Source of the DNA: Maratus speciosus
Lineage: Eukaryota > Arthropoda > Arachnida > Araneae > Salticidae
Assembly: GCA_963932465.1 (NCBI GenBank)
Contig: OZ010786.1
Span: forward strand, 445,148,619-445,212,618
DNA: 64,000 nt
Direction of reading: 5' to 3'
Each line of letters begins with the position of its first letter. The stretch's first letter is position 1. A program made the position numbers and the translations under genes. Under the pieces are notes generated by a model. That model worked only from the letters and a program-made list of their open reading frames with translations, did no database searches and was not told where the DNA came from. Positions 25,383-37,242 of this stretch are shown here, piece after piece.

Positions 25383-25679
25383 TTAATCTTCATCATCGTC
25401 TTCATCCGGCACAAATATATCATTTTCTTCAAGAAATGTAGCACCTTCTTTACTAATAGTAGCACCCAAATATAAGCCAGGTAAAACAGTTAGCATGACT
25501 CGGAGAATCCCAAAAGGGGTCTTCTTGGGTTGGGGTAAAAATGCCCCTGTATCAGTCGTAACACGATATCTGGCAGATATATGATTAATATCTAATAACC
25601 TATTATTATAATTTCCTGCTGAAAACATTTTCACAGACATTTTAAAAGGCCTTATAAATCGTAGGATATGGGTCGCCAT
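25383..25679 (-). CDS. SMDT1: Essential MCU regulator, mitochondrial (EMRE)
   Basis: EMRE is a single-pass inner-membrane protein that tethers the MICU1/MICU2 gatekeepers to the MCU pore and is needed for mitochondrial calcium uptake. The frame is complete and intronless: 98 codons, against about 107 in humans. The N-terminal ~40 residues are basic and poor in acids (MATHILRFIRPFKMSVKMFS), as in a mitochondrial targeting sequence. The family core follows: GAFLPQPKKTPFG, then a membrane segment at about residues 58-76 (ILRVMLTVLPGLYLGATIS) containing the GxxxS motif GATIS at 72-76. The C-terminus is ENDIFVPDEDDDED, the acidic tail that contacts MICU1. The start is the first ATG and lies 444 bp from the UBE2O start on the other strand. 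No breaks are seen, so it is probably functional. Confidence 0.95.
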   Translation of the reverse strand: MATHILRFIRPFKMSVKMFSAGNYNNRLLDINHISARYRVTTDTGAFLPQPKKTPFGILRVMLTVLPGLYLGATISKEGATFLEENDIFVPDEDDDED

Positions 25680-26123
25680 GTTTGTTTAGGATAGATAGGA
25701 ATATGAAACCGGAACTGCAACTGCAGAGAAAAATAAACAAAGAGTTTAGTTAACAGTTTCTTGGTCTTAAAACCTTCTCGATGCCTTATAATCGGAAACA
25801 ATTAGAAGTAAATAAAAGCATATTTCTCAGTGCTTAAATTTAAATAAAAAGTATGAAAATTAAAAATTTCTTCAGCAAATAGGGGCATCTGAGTAATCTA
25901 CTTTTTTGAAATAACCCAAACAGTTATAGTTTTATTATTTGTATGCGTACAGCATGTATGCATGTAAATAATAATAATATTTTATATATTTTAAAATTAT
26001 ACTTAAATTAAAATTAATCAAACATCTGGTTGCATATCATCAATACTGCATTGAAACATATTTTCCATAAGTTGGCAACTTCTATGCATTCGTTCAATCA
26101 ACCTCAGTTTCGATCTCTCAAAC
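25680..26123. promoter_or_regulatory. Shared divergent promoter region, SMDT1/UBE2O
   Basis: Only 444 bp separate the two divergent start codons, so both 5' UTRs and promoters must lie here unless there is an upstream non-coding exon. I see no unambiguous TATA box among the many AT-rich stretches. That a bidirectional promoter operates is inference from geometry. Confidence 0.5.
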
Positions 26124-26345
26124 ATGGCTTCTGCTTGTAAGTTTTTTGATGAAGATGCAGTTTACAGAATAAACAAGAAGAAATATGTTGACGTAGGCCT
26201 GGTTTTAGAAAATTCAGAGTTTATAAGTAGTGATGAGGAACAATCTGACGACCCTGATTATCATGGTTGGGAACGTATGAAGAAGGGACATGTACGAGTG
26301 GCATGGTATCCTAATGGTGCAGAAGAAGTTCTTCCCGAAAAAAAA
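26124..26345 (+). CDS. UBE2O: UBE2O, coding exon 1
   Basis: UBE2O is a very large E2/E3 hybrid ubiquitin-conjugating enzyme (about 1,290 residues in humans) that quality-controls orphan proteins. This exon encodes the first 74 residues, part of its N-terminal conserved substrate-binding region. Recognisable blocks are FFDEDAVYRINKKKYVDVGLVLENS, given here only as start and end of that block, and KGHVRVAWYPNGAEEVLPEKK near the end. The ATG follows a CAAAC context. The exon stops at a phase-0 donor, AAA|GTAAAT at 26346, and joins directly to the exon at 44443. The catalytic UBC domain lies far downstream, outside the window. No disruption is seen. Confidence 0.9.
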
Positions 26346-26869
26346 GTAAATATTGCCGTATTATTGCCTTTATTCATATTTTTCTAAAGGGCTGCTATTT
26401 GAGAGTATTTTATTTCATTCTGAAATATATAATGTTTTTTTACTTTTCTGACACAAAATAAAATTGTTTACGTTGCATGTTTGTCAATTAAAGGGAAATG
26501 TTTGCCTTGTTTTTATTTTTTTTTCGGTTCTGTTCAGTACGCTCCGTAAAATATGAATTACATTGTTTTTCTTTTTATACTTTTTCATTTAAAACTATTT
26601 AATATTATAAGCTGTCTAAATTTCAATATTTTCTTAGATATGTAATTTTAAAATTTCATGAACTCATTCCTTTTTTGCTCTACACAATGTTCCATATTAG
26701 AGTTTATTTTTAGTATTATTTTGAATTTACTCATTAAGAATTGAAAAACTAATTAGGATAATCTTTTTAGTATTTCTATAACACAAGGTTTGAAGGTCTT
26801 ATTTTCTCTATTTATTAATCTTAAAATAATAAAGTATCTGCTAACTGTACGGGAAAAAATATCTTGCCT

Positions 26870-27150
26870 TTCAGTTTTATTGATCAGCATGTTGGGATAC
26901 TATGCTGTAGTTTCATAGTTAGACTCCGGGCTGGGCAATATTCACTCAACTTTTCATCCCTTCATGGTTGATAAAATGAGTACTAAGTTTGCTTGGTAAT
27001 TAAACATTGCGAGTACTGCATTAGATTGACCACCTGATCAGGACATATGCTGTACAGTACCCCAGATCTCATGGTCAAGATAGCAGAGATGGCTACTGTA
27101 AGCCATGATCCCCAGAGATTGTATCGCCACAGATTTTAGTTTGCAATTTT
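26870..27150 (+). repeat. Possible tRNA-derived SINE
   Basis: A B-box-like AGTTAGACTCC at about 26920 is followed by TTCATGGTTGATAAAATGAG and, after a spacer, CGAGTACTGCATTAGATTGA. These resemble the conserved central domain, with GTCGATAAA and AGTACTGGGGTCGAT motifs, known from cephalopod and other invertebrate SINEs. The match is from memory of the motif and is imperfect. No target duplication was established. An A run at 27362-27390 lies too far downstream to be clearly its tail. Confidence 0.35.
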
Positions 27151-27356
27151 ATTTTCAAAGCAGATTCATTGTATGTAACACAACACTAGTTATATGACAA
27201 TCCTGATGAAAATTTAATCTTGATGAGAGTTAAATTATTTTAATTTTGATCATTTAGAACTCTTGTCCTGCAAGTTCTATGTTTTTTGTACCTGAGCAGA
27301 GTATAACTTGAGAAGTGTCACAATATACTCTCAATATTTTGGGAAATTCTCTCTCC

Positions 27357-27394
<38 letters not shown>

Positions 27395-28075
27395 AAACTA
27401 TTATATTTTATATAAAAAAGTGGTAAAATTTAAGTATGTTGATATTAAAATGGACAGTCGCATAAAGTCTGCTACGTACAGTTTGTTATTGCACTAGTAT
27501 GATTGATGATCTATGCTGCATTTTCAGAGATAGAGGACAGTGTTTCTTTACATCACACTCAAAGAGAAATGCCTATTATGCTGTACTGTAGAAAAATAAA
27601 AACTTAAATATTTTCTCTATATAAAGTCTAATAAAGAATTTAAAGAAGGTACTTTTTTATCTGAAAATTTGGATGAGGATAGTCCAAGGCAGATCCTGAT
27701 ACATTTGATGGTCAAATTTTTAATTTCTTTGGTAATTAGCCAAGATATTAATTAAAGCTCATAGAAAGCGTACATTCTTTTTTACAAAAAATTGGCAAAT
27801 TCCCATTCATGCTTAGTCCCTTCTTCCTTGAGTGCATCGAAGGGAAGAAACAAATGCTGTTTATTTTTTGTCAAATATTTTAACGCACATCAACCAAACT
27901 CTTTGGGATACAGAAAAAAGGGAACAGATGTCATAAGTTCCCCCAACCGCCATCTTGGAATTTTTCTTGGCGTGAAAACCCCTTTTCTGCCAAGTAGTAA
28001 ATGTCGCCAAGCACCTATTTATACGCATGTTTGGCTTAACGAAAATAAAATGTAAATAATAAACAAAATTTGCTA
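27151..28075. other. Intronic DNA without recognised features
   Basis: Contains the A run at 27362-27390. The short frames at 27792-28088 lack domains and overlap on both strands. Confidence 0.4.
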
Positions 28076-28615
28076 AAATGGCAATCAATAATCATCGCAT
28101 GTGCGCTTTGTGCACATTAACCAAAGAAAAACATCACTGCATTCAGCACTTCTCGAGGTGTAGCATTATCAAAATTCAGCAGTTCTCGCTTTCTAGCAAT
28201 CTCAAAATGTAAAAAACTCTTAAAGCAGCAAAATACACATAAAAAACAAAATTCGCTAAAATGGCAACCAATAATCTTTGTATGTGCGCTTCGCTCACAT
28301 TAACCGAAAAAAAAAACATGACTGCATTTAGCACTTCTCGGGGTGTAGCATTCTCAAAATTCAGCAGTTCTTGCTTTCTAGCAATCTCAAAATGTAAAAA
28401 ACTCTTAAAGCAGCAAAACACACATAAAAAACAAAATTCGCTAAAATGGCAACCAGTAATGGTTGTATGTGCGCTTCACGCACATTAACCGAAAAGAAAA
28501 AAAAAATCACTGCATTCAGCACTTCTCGAGGTGTAGCATTCTCAAAATTCAGCAGTTCTCGCTTTCTAGCAATCTCGAAATGTCAAAAAACTCTTAAAGC
28601 AGTTAAATATACATA
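28076..28615. repeat. ~185-bp tandem repeat, 3 copies
   Basis: Three consecutive units start near 28076, 28258 and 28443. Each contains AAAATGGCAA, then TGTGCGCTT, TGCATTCAGCACTTCTCG (or TTTAGC in one unit), AAAATTCAGCAGTTCT and AACTCTTAAAGCAGC. The copies are closely similar, so the triplication is fairly recent. Frames on both strands cross unit borders and are not taken as genes. Confidence 0.8.
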
Positions 28616-29269
28616 AAATTATCATCATACCTTAACAGACAGCTATCATCATACCTTAACAGCTTTCTTCAAAGCTCCAGCTGAAATATCATCAGACATT
28701 TTCGAAAATAGGCTTATGAATACATATTCACACTATAAACAAACCTTTTCTTGTCAAAATTTCCTCATATTTCCTAATTACTTCAGCAACAGCGTTTAAA
28801 CGGACTATACAAACCAAAGTCAATAAAATACATTCAATAAATTTTGCATAAAAATAAAAAGGCAGAACTATACAACACAATATCAAAATACATTCACAAT
28901 ATTCCAAGCTAAAATGAGCTTCTCAGGGGTTGGCAGAACGACACATCACAACATACACGTCACACGGGATTCAACATATCGAGGTTGCCATATCCATAAA
29001 CACCGTCAACACGGCAACAAAAAATCGCCAAACAAATCAAAACAACGGATGAGGGAATATAAAGCATCTAAGCCGAAAAAAGGAAGGCATATTCTTAAAT
29101 TTTGTACTCTTTCTTACGTCTTAAATTCCACAATCAGTTAAAAAAAATATGGTTGTTAAACCTTTTGAAAAAAAATAATTTCAAAAAGTTCTTTTTTACG
29201 GTTGACTTCTACCTTTCAGTGATGCTTCCCTAAGACTCGATCTCAGAGGTACTACCACAAAAATATATA
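28616..29269. other. Intronic DNA without recognised features
   Basis: Contains a short direct repeat (ATCATCATACCTTAACAG, twice near 28620-28665). No gene supported. Confidence 0.4.
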
Positions 29270-29819
29270 CAGTGGAACCTGCCTAAAGTGACCACCCTCG
29301 GGACTGGCTAAAATGGTCACTTTATGAAGTGTCTTTAAAAATGGCACATTAAAATAAATTTTTTGTGATCCCCAAAAATAAAACAAATTAAAATATACAT
29401 ACGGAAAAATGAACTATATCAAGTAATGAATTGATTAATTAACAATTATAAAAACTGAATTACTAATTTAAAATACACTACGTAGTAGATAACTGAAAAC
29501 TCACTTTATTTCTTTTGAATTCAGTTGAAGAACTTTTGTAGTGATTGATTTAAATAACACATAACGATAAGATAAACTGTAATTAATGCATATTTTTATT
29601 TTGATTGTAATTGCATAATGATAATGTTTCTATAACTGGTAGTAATAAACTATTCATTAAGAAATTATACAAACTTTTATGAAATTTCATTTACGGCAAA
29701 AAATAAAAAAATTTTTGTCTACTTAAAACACTTCTTTTCAACAGTTATGTTTTCAGTCATGCCTTCAAGTTTTCCCAATAAATCCAGCATTGGTGGACAG
29801 TTATTTAGGGTATACGTTA

Positions 29820-31252
29820 GGGTGGTTCAGCCGTCTATGTAAAAAAATAAACTTTCTCGTATATACCAGGACACCCCTCAATTTTTTTAGACTTGTGTAT
29901 AGTAATATTCTGGCAGAATTTGAACTTTATATTTCAACTGCAAGAGGGTGCTCAACACCCACTAACTTCATGAGTTTGTGTATTTCATTCTAATTTTTCT
30001 ATATATTTGTTAAAAAAAATAAATAAAGACCTCCAAAATAAATTTTTTAGAAAAGAATAAAACAATATAGAAGTAAAAAATAGAAATGTAATCATATTTG
30101 GTCTTTAATAATACAAAATTGCATCTAAAACTGATTTTTTCGTTGTTTCTGATGGAATGCATTTTCTGTTAGCTTCTATGACGTGCAGCAAGAATTGCTT
30201 TTCATCTTTATCATTTATTATGATTTTATTGAAATCTACATTAAGCTTAACTTGCCGTTCTACACTGTCATTCACTACTTGTAAATTGTGAAGCCATTCT
30301 TTTCCCTTGGAATAGTCATCATTGTCATTTCATTTTTCAGGGGAAGGCTTAACAATGATTTGCTTATATTCATACGAGGTAACAGTTTTGTTGTTCTTCT
30401 TTTTGCAAAGTCTGACAGTCGTACACCATCTAAAAATCTCAAATTCTCATCTTACATAACGCTTCTTAAGAGCTTGCATAGCTGTAAATCGCTCTACAAC
30501 AACTTGTCTTCTTCCACTTAAATTCTGTCAGAAAAGAGAGAAAGTCTTTATGAAGACATAAAGAGTCATCATGTTATATACACTCAGACATGTGATGTTC
30601 CATCACTTTTCTAGCAGAAACCGCAACGTCTTTGTCTGTTGATAGATAATTTTCAAGAACTTTAACTGTGTTGGAATAAATTCATCGAAGGCTCAGAGTT
30701 TTCCATTACACTATTTAGACAAATATTGGATGGACAGATGGTACCTGAAGGTAAAGAGACTCTAATGTTTCATTCTTCTTTTATTCTCTGAAGAGAACGT
30801 TCATACTTTTTTCGGTAACTCTTTATCTTTTAAACCCATATACATTTTACAATTGGTTCTTTGATACTGAAGAAAATTAGAATCTTCTTTAATTCTTATT
30901 ATTTTCATAACACATTCATGACCAACATCAAAGAAAAGAGTCCAAGATATGTAACCACTCCTTATCGTTGGGCTGTAGAAAAAGACCTTTGTTTTTATTT
31001 AACAAACGCCAATGAGAATGAATGTTTTCTATTTTTTTTTAAATTATGTATGTGTTATCTACATCGCTCTTTTTTACTTTTTCAATTTTGGTTGCAGATA
31101 ATTTTTATTAAGTTACTTTCACTTTCGAAACTGGTTCAGAAAATGAAAGTGTCATTCTAAAAAAATATCTGCAACCAAAATCGAAAAAGTAAAAAAAAGA
31201 GAGATGTAGAGATAAACCCCAGCTATCCAATGCAAAATTAATTAATTAATTA
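29820..31252 (-). pseudogene. Unassigned transposon-type coding relic
   Basis: On the minus strand, about 30135-30540 contains broken frames that read as protein: VERFTAMQALKKRYV, DGVRLSDFAKRRTTKLLP, and VVNDSVERQVKLNVDFNKII followed by KDEKQFLLHVIEANRK. The NDSVER...QFLL pattern recurs in multi-copy uncharacterised arthropod proteins, but I cannot name the family. Stops and frame changes separate the pieces. The rest of this stretch is AT-rich with nothing recognised. Confidence 0.35.
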
Positions 31253-31255
31253 AAA

Positions 31256-31504
31256 ATGTTGAAACAAGTTTTTAAAAAGAAGAAGTCCTTAATCAGAAAT
31301 TTGTATTCGGGTATGGGTTGAGGAACGGTGAAACTTTGAAACGAAAAATGTATGTATTTTCATTTTGAAAAAACATTCTCGATATGTATATCTATAATTT
31401 CTTATAACAATCAAAATAAAATGTTTGTGTTGGTAGTCGCGCCCCTCAATCTCCGCGCCTGGGACGACTGCCCCCCTTCGCTCTCCACATTTCGTACGGG
31501 CCTG
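31256..31504. repeat. hAT-like MITE, right-end fragment
   Basis: It matches the right part of the element at 57367-58021 in the same orientation, sharing AACAAGTTTT, TTGTATTCGG-like and ACTTTGAAAC blocks and the GCGCC...GACGACTGCCC terminal region. It ends ACGGGCCTG, like ACGGCCCTG there. The left part is missing. Confidence 0.5.
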
Positions 31505-32275
31505 ATTGATTTATGTCAAGTTAAATTATAAATTATAATGTTACTTATCAAATCAAATTAACTTACATTTATGCATAAAACTGTAGCATGCATTATGAAT
31601 AACTGGTGATTTTTTTCTTGTTTTTTGTGTCTAAAATACTGTTAAAATATTGAATTTATACTATTGTTTAAAAGACAAATGGGTCATTCCACACGAATTC
31701 AACCAATGGGTGTTGCAGCATAGTCACAGATTTTTTTAAAATTTTTTTTGTAGACAGACATAGTAGTGAAACCCTCAAATCTGAAATTTAAAACTAATTT
31801 GCGCAATATTCACTGAGATATACCCTTTTAAAAAATGGTCATTTTTACCAAATGGCGGCCATCTTGGATGCTATCCCAATGTCTATAAATGTCCATAACT
31901 TGACAACTAATGATTCAAATTTTATATTTCTGGTACCAATTTAAAGCTATTTATATAAAGAATGCATATATGATATTAAAACAATGGTAAATTTTTATTT
32001 TAATACTGTTTATTACATTTAAACAGAAAATATCACCCTCAAAAATTGGCTTACTGTAATGGGCCATAAAAAAATGGCCCATCATAATTTTTTTTCAAAC
32101 TTGCTAAAAACATTGCTCCATATGTATACTTTAAACAGAAAAAAAATTGGAGAGGTAAAATTTTTCATTAAAGAAAAATAGCTTTTTACACATAGGATGT
32201 CATTTACCTAACAGTGACTATCTTTAAACACGTAAGTATCTTTGGTTTAACAAATAATGGTTAAAAATATTTGTT

Positions 32276-32807
32276 TTCTGGCATATGAATTAATGTATGA
32301 GCATCAATATATAAATAATTCAATTTAGAAATACCAATCAGCAGTTAATTATACTAAAAACACATACATATTAAAATAACAGTAAATTTTCATTTCAATA
32401 CTTTTTATTTCATATAAAATGATAATATGTATAATTCTCAAAAAAATATACATAATGGAAAATATTTAGAAGGAAAAAGAGCCATAAAACATATTTTTTT
32501 GAAATATGCAGAAATACTAGCTGTAAATCAGTTGAATTCAAATAAAAGGTTAAAAATTAATATTAATGAGTTGACATTAGTTATTCAGTTCACTGCCAAT
32601 TTCAATTTAAATGAACAAATCTTGACAAAATGAGTACACAAATCTTGTGTGATACAAATGTACAACAAAAACATCAAATATGTATAAAAGTAAGACTTAG
32701 ATAAAACTTATATGAAACATATTTACATAAAATAGGAACAGGATACTTACATTGATATAACTTTATAATATATTGTTGAAAGAAACTTGATAATATGTTG
32801 TTGAAAA
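32276..32807. other. Non-coding segment of the unclassified transposon
   Basis: Lies between the left inverted repeat and the stop codon of the transposase-like gene. The plus-strand frame at 32427-32633 has no recognisable domain. Confidence 0.4.
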
Positions 32808-35324
32808 TTACCAAGGATTTAATCTGTCTTGAAGTTTAAGAATAAGAGTTGAATTGCTGTATGTTCCTCTGGAGCAACAGTATATGTTCTTCCTGTCGCA
32901 GTCATTGCCAGACACTACTTTCATTATATGCTCATATGGAATCCAACAAACATCTGAAGATTTTGGCCATGAATATGATGAACTAGGACCATGAGGATGC
33001 ATGAACATAATTTTATAGTCATTGAATTCCTCGCAGTAATCTAAATTCTTACCAATCCACCAATTAACACCATATACACATGCAACATATTGTTCACTTT
33101 TAAATGTTTGTGGTTTGTCGGTTTTACTAAATCTCACAGTAGCAATAAAATTTGTTGAGGAGCCTGATACCCTGGAAATCAGTATTTGGCCTTTATTTAT
33201 TGGCACAAAGTTGTGATTAACCCTTGTTCCTACGATTGTATCTGCCTTTGCATACCTATCTGCTAACTGATTATTGTCAATTTCAATTTCAGATTTTGTT
33301 ATAAAAAAACTTTCAATTCCTTTAACATATTCTTTTGCAAATGTATACAGATCAAATGCATTTAAGATACCATCTTTGAATGGACGCTGAAGACTTGCTT
33401 TGGTGGCCATGCGTTTTATGGTGCTGCCTATTCCATCACAAGCTCCTTTTCCATGGCAAGAGGCAAAAAAATGCCATTCAGCTTTCACACCATGGTCTTC
33501 TTCATGATGGCAGAGATTAATAAAATTTTTATAATTTTTGTATTGGGCTGATGATCCATCACTAAAATATTTTATGTATTTAATCTATGGAATTTGTGAA
33601 ATTAAATAATTGACAATTACTTTTTGAAAAGCCCAAAATGTAGTAGTGTCATGAACTGAATGCTCGCTTATTGCACACATAGGAATAGATTTCACAGTAT
33701 CAGTGATACTGTCCCTTATATAAGCAAGAAAGGGGTGAACTGTAACCTGTTCTTTTTGCCAATGGATATTTTGAATAGCATCTTGCACAATGCAAGTATA
33801 GTTTTCAGAAAAATCAGCTGAAATAATAGCAGTTTCTGTATTCAATTCATCCTTTGTTTTCTTGAAATATAAACTTTGTGATTTTGCAAAAAAGTGGTGT
33901 GAACATAAAGCAAGGAGTTTTGTAATTAAATCATCAACAAATTCATCAACAGGCATAATCACTTTTTTTAATTCTGCTCCATCAGTTTTACCCACTGTTT
34001 ATAAATAATATCATTACTCATTTCCAATTCATCGAAACCCATTAAATCTTTCTTTAAAATTTCAGGAGATGGACATTTATCACACATGTGCAACATGCAC
34101 TCTTCAGATTCAATGCAACAAACAAGTTTTTTTAGCAGTGATATGTAGTCATTGATATGAATAGCATGAAGCATAAGTTTAATATTTTGATGGTATACAC
34201 ACACATAGACAGAATGAATACCTTTGCTTCCAGCAGTAACACATTCTCTTGGACGTAGTGAGCAAAACTTAGACAATCCAATTTTTAAGTCATGTTGTTC
34301 TTTAAATGCAATATATAAGTCCGTTAAATTGTGCAAAATCAATCTCTTTTGTTTTAATATTCTGCCGTTTTCAGTTGGAACAGATATGAAATCTTTTTTT
34401 CCAGGACACATGCGGCTGTTATTATCATCATAATAAAAATTAATAACTTTTTCTATAACGTCTGGACTCAGTTTAACACTTTTTCTTCCACTAGGCATCG
34501 ATAACATCCCTTCTGTTGTTTTAAACTTCCTTGCCTTTTTTACAAGATACTGTGTAGTATTAAAATAAGTCATTGTTTGCTGTATTGTCCATGAATCTGG
34601 AACTAGTGTTAAAATTTGAACTTTTTCTTTAAAACATGCATTTGTAAACTTCTCCAATAATTTATCCATCATAGATGTGCAGTCAGAACAAGTTGTGTCT
34701 TTACTATTTTGAGTCTTATTTATGGTTTCAACACCTAATACTGTAGCTGCTTTAGTTGCAACACACTTAGTTATTTTTGAAACTTTCTTTTGCATGTAAT
34801 TAAGTTTTCTCTTTGAGGTACGCCTACTTACCTTTATTGGCGATAACTCTAACAATTCACAACTTTTGTTTAATTGTTCTATTACTACTGTGGGTTCATT
34901 AAAATCTGAATCAGAGGGGCTTTCTGTTCCTGAGGTTGTTATCCTGTCAACAATAGACATTTTTTTCATATTTACTGATGAATAACAGGAAACACACAAT
35001 TTTTTTTCTTGGAATGAGGATATCTGGATTTGTTTTAGACATATCTAATGATATTGTTTTTAGTGATTTTGCTCTGATGCTATTTGGATGTTTATTAAAT
35101 GGATCACAACACTGTCTCTGTCTTAAAATATACCATTTTAGATATTTATCCTTGTGAGCCTTGCATATACTATTTCCATGGACAAAGCATTTTTCATCTG
35201 GGATTACATAGTGCAATCTTTTTTTTAATAACTGCAAATCACGTGAAGACAATTGAAGAACAGGAATCAGATCAGTACTCAATGAAACACCAAGTTTCTT
35301 GCATACAAAACACTCCATGTCCAC
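32808..35324 (-). pseudogene. Transposase-like gene with HGKGACDGIG motif
   Basis: One gene of about 2.5 kb in four pieces. The start at 35324 opens a cysteine/histidine-rich N-terminus (CFVCKKLG, then CFVHGNSICKAH and RQRQCC) that looks zinc-binding. A frame change near 34950-34999 leads to the central part (34999-33968), which ends near a HMCDKCPSPE motif. A second frame change falls near 33970-33995. A TAG at 33585-33587 then interrupts the frame just before YFSDGSSAQYKN. The C-terminal part continues EWHFFASCHGKGACDGIGS, and near its end has FMHPHGPSSSYSWP and CWIPYEHI. The SDG and HGKGxCDGIGxxxKR motifs suggest an RNase H-like DDE nuclease core, which is inference. I have seen the same motif set in repetitive, uncharacterised cnidarian and arthropod proteins. 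This copy is inactive. Confidence 0.7.
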
Positions 35325-36649
35325 TGTAGAATCTTAAGCACAAAATAACTATTCTATGCCAGTGCATACTACATTGAAAACATCAACAGAAATGATGTTT
35401 AAAAGGGATAGTCAAATTTTTTTGTACATTATGATGTAATATTTCATCATACTTTAATTACAACCAATTAGAAAACAGATGACGATACAGCAGCAATCTT
35501 TTCCCAAAATTGCATCAGCATACAACATGATGCAATAATTCATAAATTATGTCAAATATTTTTTTATTTAAAATTTTATATATAATGCAGTTTATAATAA
35601 GCTTACCCACAAAAGGTTTCAAAAATTTTCAACAAAAAATTTGTTGGATACATTATGATAAAATTGCATAAACATATAACATGATTCAATATTACATCAG
35701 GATAGAAGATGATGCATTATTACATCATGTTTTGAATTCAAATAATAAGGAAAATAGATTATGCAAGATTAGCATTCATTTCATGAATTCTGTCATTCTT
35801 AGTATGTAAATTTATTGAAATAGAAAATACATAAACAGACATATTTATATCTGAATATTTAATGCAACTTGAATGATGTAAATACATGCATACAGCAGAA
35901 TTTTTCTATAAAGTCACATACAAATGTAAAACTTTTTAAGTGAGCAATTTTTAAAGTAAGAAATAGAAATTTAGGTATAAAAATTGAATCTCTTGCATGG
36001 AAAATGTTTTGAATAGATTCCACATATACACATGCAGTAAAATCTCATTTATATATATTGCATTTAAAGGTTTTTCACAATTATACATTTTATTCTTTAT
36101 TTATTTTCTTATTTTCTTCAGTGTTAAATTTTTTCAATTATACATTTTTAGCAATGACTTCTTTTTTTTTTTGGGGGGGGGGCAGTTGGAGGGTGGTCCT
36201 ACAAAAAACTTGAGATTATATTTCATTATAGTTTTACATTAATTCAGGGATTAAAAAATATTTAGTTTTGGCTATTATTTCTTAAATCAGGGATATTTAC
36301 ATGTTTTAAGATAGTCACTGCTTAGTAAGTGACATCCTATGTGTAAAAAGCTATTTTTTTTTTTAAACGAAAAATTTTACCTCTCCAATTTTTTTTCTAT
36401 TTAAAGTACACATATGGAGCAAGCAATGTTTTTAGCAAGTTTGAAAAAAAAATTATGATGGATCATTTTTTTTTATGGCCCATTACAGTAAGTCATTTTT
36501 TGAGGGTGATATTTTCAGTTTGAATGTAATAAACAGTATTAAAATAAAAAATTACTATTGTTTTAATATCATATATGCATTCTTTATACAAATAGCTTTA
36601 AATTGGTACCAGAAATATAAAATTTGAGTCATTAGTTGTCAAGTTAAGG

Positions 36650-37177
36650 TTAAGTTACAGAACAGCTTAGTAGCAGAAAAAATTTTACGTATATCAATTT
36701 TATAAGTTAGAGTATCAATTGCTTATTACTTGGTATTCTCAAGTATTATATAAGATAATTTCAGTTTAAATATATGCTATTTAGTTTTAATCAATTTTAA
36801 AAGTAAATAGTATCAGTATGTAAGAATGTTTCTATTTTGATGTGTGACATTTTCTTATTCTTTCATATAATCTTTAAAATGTGTGGTATATGTAGAGCTA
36901 TAATAAAGAATTCCAAACCAATACTTTAGAGTCTAATTTAATGTATTCTTCTGAATATTTATAAATTTTCTTTTCTGACATAATGCCTTCATAGTTGCAT
37001 TCTAGCAGTTATAAGGACTTATTTATTTGACAAAATGTAATAGAAGTTTATATTTTTTTAGTAGAAAATATTTATAAGTGTATTAAAAATAAATTAATCC
37101 AAATTTTATATGAATTATCTATAAACCACCTTTTTGAAAAATAAAAGCCGGCTTTTTTCAATAAAAGCCAGCTTTTT
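36650..37177. other. AT-rich DNA; palindromic GCCGGC block at its end
   Basis: Mostly featureless. From about 37145 to 37243, GCCGGC/AGCCGGCTT-type segments recur in both orientations and end in GCCGGCAACCCTG. On the minus strand this starts CAGGGTTGCCGGC, like a hAT-type end, inserted in the second Tigger-like transposase. The opposite end was not found. Confidence 0.4.
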
Positions 37178-37242
37178 TTAAGCGGTTAAAACCAAAAAAA
37201 GCTGGCCGGCTTTTTTTGGCCTGGCTAAAAGCCGGCAACCCT

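Larger units (their letters stand above)
31681..36649 (-). mobile_element. Unclassified DNA transposon, ~0.4-kb inverted repeats
   Basis: Long inverted repeats of about 383 and 402 bp (31893-32275 and 36248-36649) flank one transposase-like gene on the minus strand. The left side extends a further ~210 bp to GGGTCATTCCACACGAATTC at 31681, which looks like the true terminus. The right side stops at about 36649 without this end, so the right terminus was lost. The arms differ by several percent and the gene is broken, so the copy is not recent. The protein belongs to a recurring but, to my knowledge, unnamed family (see the gene entry). Confidence 0.7.

Noticed and set aside
27792..28088. Overlapping frames on both strands
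   Set aside because: No domain, no splice context, mutually antisense.
28076..28615. CRISPR-like regular repeats
   Set aside because: Units are contiguous ~185-bp tandem copies without spacers in an animal genome.
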